From: a virus
Length of the DNA: 31,206 bases
Reading direction: 5' to 3' (one strand)
IMG/VR virus record: IMGVR_UViG_3300042471_000183
Span: 1-31,206 of that record
The position numbers were made by a program, and so were the translations under genes. Below are positions 29,267 through 31,206 of this stretch, piece by piece. The notes beneath the pieces were generated by a model. That model was not told the DNA's origin. It did no database searches and saw only the letters and a list, made by a program, of their open reading frames with translations. Each line of letters starts with the position of its first letter. The first letter of the stretch is position 1.

Positions 29267-29562
29267 CAGAACAGTCTCTTCGCCAAGCCGCGCAACGCTT
29301 CGGCGTGTGCGGCGACCTCTGGAGTGTCTTCCTCATCCCACTCGTCGGCCTCTCTGGCAGCCCATGCAATCGCAAGTTGCTCCCCGTCGGTGAGCGTGGG
29401 CTGCGGCGTGCGGTAGAGCGACTGCACTGCCATGTCGCCCGCAGCAACCTTCTCTGCGTCAGGCTTGTGCAGAAAAAAGGCTGCGTGGTCAGTCCACTCC
29501 ACCATCCACGCAACCGGCCGAGAACCAGCCGATGCAACAGACCGCTCATTTTCGTCGCTCAT
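29266..29562 (-). CDS. cassette 6 first gene, PVAW...LTD protein
   Basis: The 98-residue protein starts at ATG 29562 in the loop of attC6 with AGGAGG eight bases upstream. Leader MSDENERSVASAGSR is attC-encoded. It continues PVAWMVEWTDHAAFFLHKPD, SLYRTPQPTLTDGEQLAIAW and a closing AEALRGLAKRLF. The same plan (PVAW, a short acidic middle, YR/CR-x-P, LTD, then a leucine-rich end) occurs in cassette 8, and the LTD end in cassette 2. These look like one family of phage accessory proteins, function unknown. Confidence 0.77.
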   Translation of the reverse strand: MSDENERSVASAGSRPVAWMVEWTDHAAFFLHKPDAEKVAAGDMAVQSLYRTPQPTLTDGEQLAIAWAAREADEWDEEDTPEVAAHAEALRGLAKRLF

Positions 29563-29608
29563 GTTGGCCGCCTCCTTTGTTCGCGGCTGTTGATCGTACA
29601 CGTTCTGT
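29519..29608 (+). repeat. attC6 recombination site
   Basis: R'' CGAGAAC (29519-29525), one base off the complement of its cassette start GTTCTCA; R' GTTCTGT (29602-29608). A 10-bp stem pairs CGAT-CAACAG (29530-29540, G29534 extrahelical) with CTGTTGATCG (29587-29596); CCGC/GCGG extends it. It is close to attC7 in sequence. Confidence 0.9.
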
Positions 29609-29610
29609 GG

Positions 29611-29895
29611 CTACTTGCGAGCCGTTGGCGGTGCCGGAAGCGGCATCCAGTGAGTGATCTTCTTGCCGAAGTTCTCGTCCGCGTCTCGCCATTGCCCCCA
29701 CAAGTCCAAATGGGCGAGGTGTAGGCCGTCGCTCTGGCTCCACACCAGCACCATCAAGTGCTTGGCCGGGCACCGCTCCGTCACCGGAATCCAGTCCGGC
29801 TCGGCTGCAATCCGAATGATGTCCGCGATCCCTTTCGCCAGCACTTCACCCACAGAACCATCCGATGCAACAGACCGCTCATTCGTATCGCTCAT
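29611..29895 (-). CDS. cassette 7 DUF551 protein
   Basis: The 94-residue protein starts at ATG 29895 in the loop of attC7 with AGGAGG eight bases upstream. The leader MSDTNERSVASDGS is attC-encoded and nearly equal to that of cassette 6. Then VGEVLAKGIADIIRIAAEPD is a helix, and DUF551 follows: DWIPVTERCPAKHLMVLVWS, LAHLDLWGQWRDADENFGK and KITHWMPLPAPP. It differs from the cassette 5 member beyond the WIPVTER and HWxPLPAxP ends. The stop TAG ends nine bases after the boundary. Confidence 0.87.
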   Translation of the reverse strand: MSDTNERSVASDGSVGEVLAKGIADIIRIAAEPDWIPVTERCPAKHLMVLVWSQSDGLHLAHLDLWGQWRDADENFGKKITHWMPLPAPPTARK

Positions 29896-29941
29896 AGTCG
29901 CCGCCTCCTTTGTTCGCGGCTGTTGATCGTTCACGTTCTCA
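29852..29941 (+). repeat. attC7 recombination site
   Basis: R'' ACAGAAC (29852-29858), with CCCACAGAAC matching its cassette start GTTCTGTGGC at nine of ten; R' GTTCTCA (29935-29941). The stem CGAT-CAACAG (29863-29873, G29867 extrahelical) pairs with CTGTTGATCG (29920-29929). Confidence 0.9.
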
Positions 29942-30277
29942 GCCCGGCCGCTCCAGCAGCCCGCGTAGAACGTCCGCCGCACGGCTGGCCCCGTCGATTG
30001 TAGCGCGGTCGTTCGCCATGCCAGCCGTCGCATCGCAAACCAGGGCGCCGTATTCAATCGCCGCCCGCTGCACGTCGGTGAGCGTGGGCGAGCGGCACAG
30101 CGGGGCGACGCCGTGATTGCCAGTCACCACTTCGTCAATCGCCTTGGCCTCCTCTTCGTTGCGATAGACATCGTAGACGCTGCCGTCGATCCGCAGCACC
30201 GCCCACGCCACCGGCTGAGAACCAGCGGATGCAAGAGACATCGCCTTGCCGTCCTGCGGTGTAGTCTCGTCAATCAT
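29939..30277 (-). CDS. cassette 8 PVAW...LTD protein
   Basis: The 112-residue protein starts at ATG 30277 beside the attC8 stem with AGGAG six bases upstream. The leader MIDETTPQDGKAMSLASAGS is attC-encoded. The body runs QPVAWAVLRIDGSVYDVYRN, EEEAKAIDEV, APLCRSPTLTDVQRAAIEYG and ends SRAADVLRGLLERPG. It is a paralogue in plan of the cassette 6 first gene. The stop TGA is in the R' box. Function unknown; I know the PLYR-P-LTD arrangement from other phage accessory proteins. Confidence 0.78.
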   Translation of the reverse strand: MIDETTPQDGKAMSLASAGSQPVAWAVLRIDGSVYDVYRNEEEAKAIDEVVTGNHGVAPLCRSPTLTDVQRAAIEYGALVCDATAGMANDRATIDGASRAADVLRGLLERPG

Positions 30278-30305
30278 GCGATGCTCCTGATCCTGCGTGT
30301 TCTGT
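30216..30305 (+). repeat. attC8 recombination site
   Basis: R'' TGAGAAC (30216-30222), GGCTGAGAAC being the exact complement of its cassette start GTTCTCAGCC; R' GTTCTGT (30299-30305). A stem of about 16 bp with one mismatch joins 30227-30244 and 30278-30293; G30231 and A30238 are extrahelical. It closely resembles attC5. Confidence 0.9.
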
Positions 30306-30307
30306 GA

Positions 30308-30601
30308 CTAAACCACTCGCCCGAGATGCTTCACGCGGGGCCAGTAGACCCCCTTCTTGTTTCCGACCTGAACCAGATACGACCGATGATCGCGAGACAT
30401 CCCGTACCCTGCTGCCGAGTTGCACCCCAATCCCTCTGGCGGCACCGGCCTCTCGCCAGCCTCAACGACGGCAACGACCACGCCCACCTTCCGCTTGTAA
30501 CTGCCGCCTGACACGCTGCCCCAATACACGCCGTCTCCGACCTGGAACTCCTCCATCACAGAGCCACGCGATGGAATGGACTGCTCATTCTCGTCTGTCA
30601 T
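30308..30601 (-). CDS. cassette 9 protein, phage-accessory type
   Basis: The 97-residue protein starts at ATG 30601 in the loop of attC9 with AGGAG eight bases upstream. The leader MTDENEQSIPSRGS is attC-encoded. The body has the strand-rich plan FQVGDGVYWGSVSGG, SYKRKVGVVVAVVEAGERP and a second half YLVQVGNKKGVYWPRVKHLG. I have seen this VGD...GVVV...YWPR pattern in small phage and accessory proteins of SH3-like appearance, with no known function. The stop TAG ends nine bases past the boundary. Confidence 0.75.
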   Translation of the reverse strand: MTDENEQSIPSRGSVMEEFQVGDGVYWGSVSGGSYKRKVGVVVAVVEAGERPVPPEGLGCNSAAGYGMSRDHRSYLVQVGNKKGVYWPRVKHLGRVV

Positions 30602-30646
30602 GTGTCATGCTCCTGTGTTCGCTGCCATTCATCGCAAGCGTTATGC
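30558..30646 (+). repeat. attC9 recombination site with altered R''
   Basis: R'' reads ACAGAGC (30558-30564), with GAGC in place of GAAC, a change in the nearly invariant AAC. R' is GTTATGC (30640-30646). The stem GCGAT-GAATGG (30568-30579, G30573 extrahelical) pairs with CCATTCATCGC (30625-30635). TCACAGAGC still matches its cassette start GTTCTGTGA at eight of nine. Confidence 0.85.
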
Positions 30647-30672
30647 AAATAAAAGCCGCCGTCTCTCCGGCG
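30647..30672 (-). terminator. weak intrinsic terminator after cassette 10 gene
   Basis: On the minus strand a five-bp hairpin CGCCG/CGGCG with loop GAGAGA (30672-30657) is followed by GC and a T-rich stretch TTTTATTT (30654-30647). It lies 33 bases after the stop of the cassette 10 gene, within the same cassette. The short stem makes it a weak candidate. Confidence 0.4.
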
Positions 30673-30705
30673 AGTCGCACCACGCGGCAGGTGTCGCCAG
30701 AACAA

Positions 30706-30927
30706 CTAAAGCCGTTCAACCCGCTGCGTGAGAATGTCTTCGTAGCCGCTCATCGCGCTGTGCTGAAGTTTCAACAGACCACGATCGACACGATCCAACG
30801 AAGAAAACTCCGGGCCTTCGATGAACGCCCGCAGCCGCTCGCGGCGGGCCTTCAGTTCGTCTCGCTCGGCAACAACTCTCTCACGCCAAGTGGGCGTCCC
30901 GACCTCAACCATCTGCTCATCGCGCAT
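30706..30927 (-). CDS. cassette 10 crAss001_48-related protein
   Basis: The 73-residue protein begins at ATG 30927 with AAAGGAG six bases upstream, 14 bases outside attC10, so its N-terminus is its own. TWRERVVAERDELKARRERL, AFIEGPEFSSLDRVDRGLLK and LQHSAMSGYEDILTQRVERL match the small helical proteins called crAss001_48-related, common in phage early regions with unknown function. Unlike other cassettes, 65 bases lie between its stop and the cassette edge, including a weak terminator. Confidence 0.83.
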   Translation of the reverse strand: MRDEQMVEVGTPTWRERVVAERDELKARRERLRAFIEGPEFSSLDRVDRGLLKLQHSAMSGYEDILTQRVERL

Positions 30928-30940
30928 ACTCTGCTCCTTT

Positions 30941-31029
30941 GCATAACCAAGACGATGCAGCGGACCCGCGATGCCGTCTGCCGGAATTGTAAGTCAGCGG
31001 TCGCGGGCCGCTGATCGCAAGCGTTCTAC
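30941..31029 (+). repeat. attC10 recombination site
   Basis: R'' GCATAAC (30941-30947) is the exact complement of its cassette start GTTATGC; R' is GTTCTAC (31023-31029). The 17-bp stem CGAT-CAGCGG-CCCGCGA pairs 30953-30971 with 31001-31017; G30957 and A30964 are extrahelical. It closely resembles attC4 in the stem. Confidence 0.92.
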
Positions 31030-31206
31030 GGCCGCCCATCGCATTCCTTGAAAACCTCTACTACGCGAGCCTTTGAGCAGTCTCCCAAGGGCAGTGCGTC
31101 CAGGGCTTCTAGGGCCGCCTTCATCGCTGCAAGCGTTGTCGCGTCTACAAGTTGGAGCGCTTCGGCGAGGCAAATAGCGTCCCCTAGGTTTGTTACCGCC
31201 GAGTAG
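31026..31206 (-). CDS. cassette 11 protein, 5' end beyond window
   Basis: A continuous frame of 59 codons enters from the right edge and ends at TAG 31028-31026, two bases after the cassette boundary. The visible C-terminal part is helical (GDAICLAEALQLVDATTLAA, then MKAALEALDALPLGDCSKAR) and ends FKECDGRP. The start codon and any attC lie outside. The close fit of the stop to R' is the same as in the other cassettes, so the array continues rightward. Function unknown. Confidence 0.65.
   Translation of the reverse strand, partial: YSAVTNLGDAICLAEALQLVDATTLAAMKAALEALDALPLGDCSKARVVEVFKECDGRP

Larger units (their letters stand above)
27060..31206 (+). mobile_element. integron-type gene cassette array (CALIN), ten attC sites, eleven cassettes
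   Basis: Ten attC sites in one orientation (R'' to R' on the plus strand) divide the region into cassettes beginning at 27061, 27378, 27790, 28143, 28658, 28964, 29603, 29936, 30300, 30641 and 31024, the last continuing past the window. In each complete cassette the R'' box is complementary to the R' box at that cassette's own left end: four pairs match at 10 of 10 bases, others over 7 or with one mismatch. This is expected if cassettes move as circles cut at G/TT. No intI gene is present. All cassette genes lie on the minus strand, against the attC orientation, and transcription would run into the phage genes to the left. Confidence 0.9.

Noticed and set aside
29215-29724. Plus-strand frames within the cassettes, which would restore the classical gene-toward-attC orientation
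   Set aside because: They cross attC boundaries, show no families or ribosome sites, and lie opposite minus-strand DUF551 and LTD proteins with clear starts.
27280-31030. Regularly spaced repeats suggesting a CRISPR array
   Set aside because: Repeats are about 90 bp, variable in sequence, with stems and extrahelical bases, and the spacers of 250-550 bp contain full genes. This fits attC sites and cassettes, not CRISPR.
1-31206. tRNA or rRNA genes
   Set aside because: I found no cloverleaf with a conserved T-loop GTTCRA context or rRNA-like stretch on either strand by eye; a tRNA search program could still reveal a divergent one.

Overview
The window is most of a tailed phage or prophage genome, followed at its right end by an integron-type gene cassette array with no integrase gene of its own (a CALIN, a cluster of attC sites lacking an integron integrase). 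The host is inferred to be a high-GC bacterium, most likely a planctomycete: the attC fold and several cysteine-rich or low-complexity virion proteins resemble what I know from planctomycete phages and integrons. This is inference, not a database match. Apart from the integrase, every gene I accept lies on the minus strand, so the window reads right to left as one dense transcription direction with many ATGA or TGATG stop/start overlaps. No gene-free stretch exceeds 300 bases.

Layout, left to right. 1-2427: a 5' partial gene, an excisionase-like HTH protein, a tyrosine recombinase on the plus strand, and two small phage proteins. 2468-9781: a calcineurin-like phosphoesterase, small proteins, a cysteine-rich 391-aa protein, three tail or virion proteins, the tape measure, the G/T tail chaperones with a GGGAAAA -1 frameshift site, and the tail tube protein. 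9785-13615: tail completion, head-tail joining and connector proteins, and a glycosyltransferase. 13643-19611: HK97-type capsid, a zinc-ribbon protein, prohead protease, portal, TerL, TerS, HNH. 19613-24105: three unknown or virion proteins, then a probable lysis block (two small membrane proteins, a lipoprotein with CxxCxGxG motifs, a papain-like cysteine peptidase), a membrane protein and a small protein. 24129-26879: two glycosyltransferases, an HTH protein, a SAM methyltransferase, RusA resolvase and a 49-aa membrane protein. 26880-27060: a palindrome-rich regulatory or boundary region.

27060-31206 is the main discovery: ten successive attC sites (nine of 89-90 bp from R'' to R' and one of 89 bp measured from ACAGAAC) separating eleven cassettes, the last cut by the window end. 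Each site has an R''/L'' arm, an L'/R' arm and one or two extrahelical bases on the left arm. In each complete cassette the R'' box is the reverse complement of the R' box at the start of that same cassette, which is the hallmark of cassettes moved as circles. Unlike classical cassettes, every gene is antisense to its attC. In nine cassettes the Shine-Dalgarno sequence, start codon and first 10-20 codons lie inside the attC, giving unrelated proteins a similar leader (often ending SxASAGS). The stop codon falls in or within about 11 bases of R' in all but one cassette. The cargo looks like phage early accessory genes: two DUF551 proteins, three proteins with a shared LTD module, and a crAss001_48-like protein.

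Working model (inference): a temperate HK97-type phage carries its early accessory region as an inverted cassette array. It would be transcribed from a promoter right of the window, through the array, into RusA and onward. Recombination would depend on an integron integrase supplied by the host or encoded outside the window.
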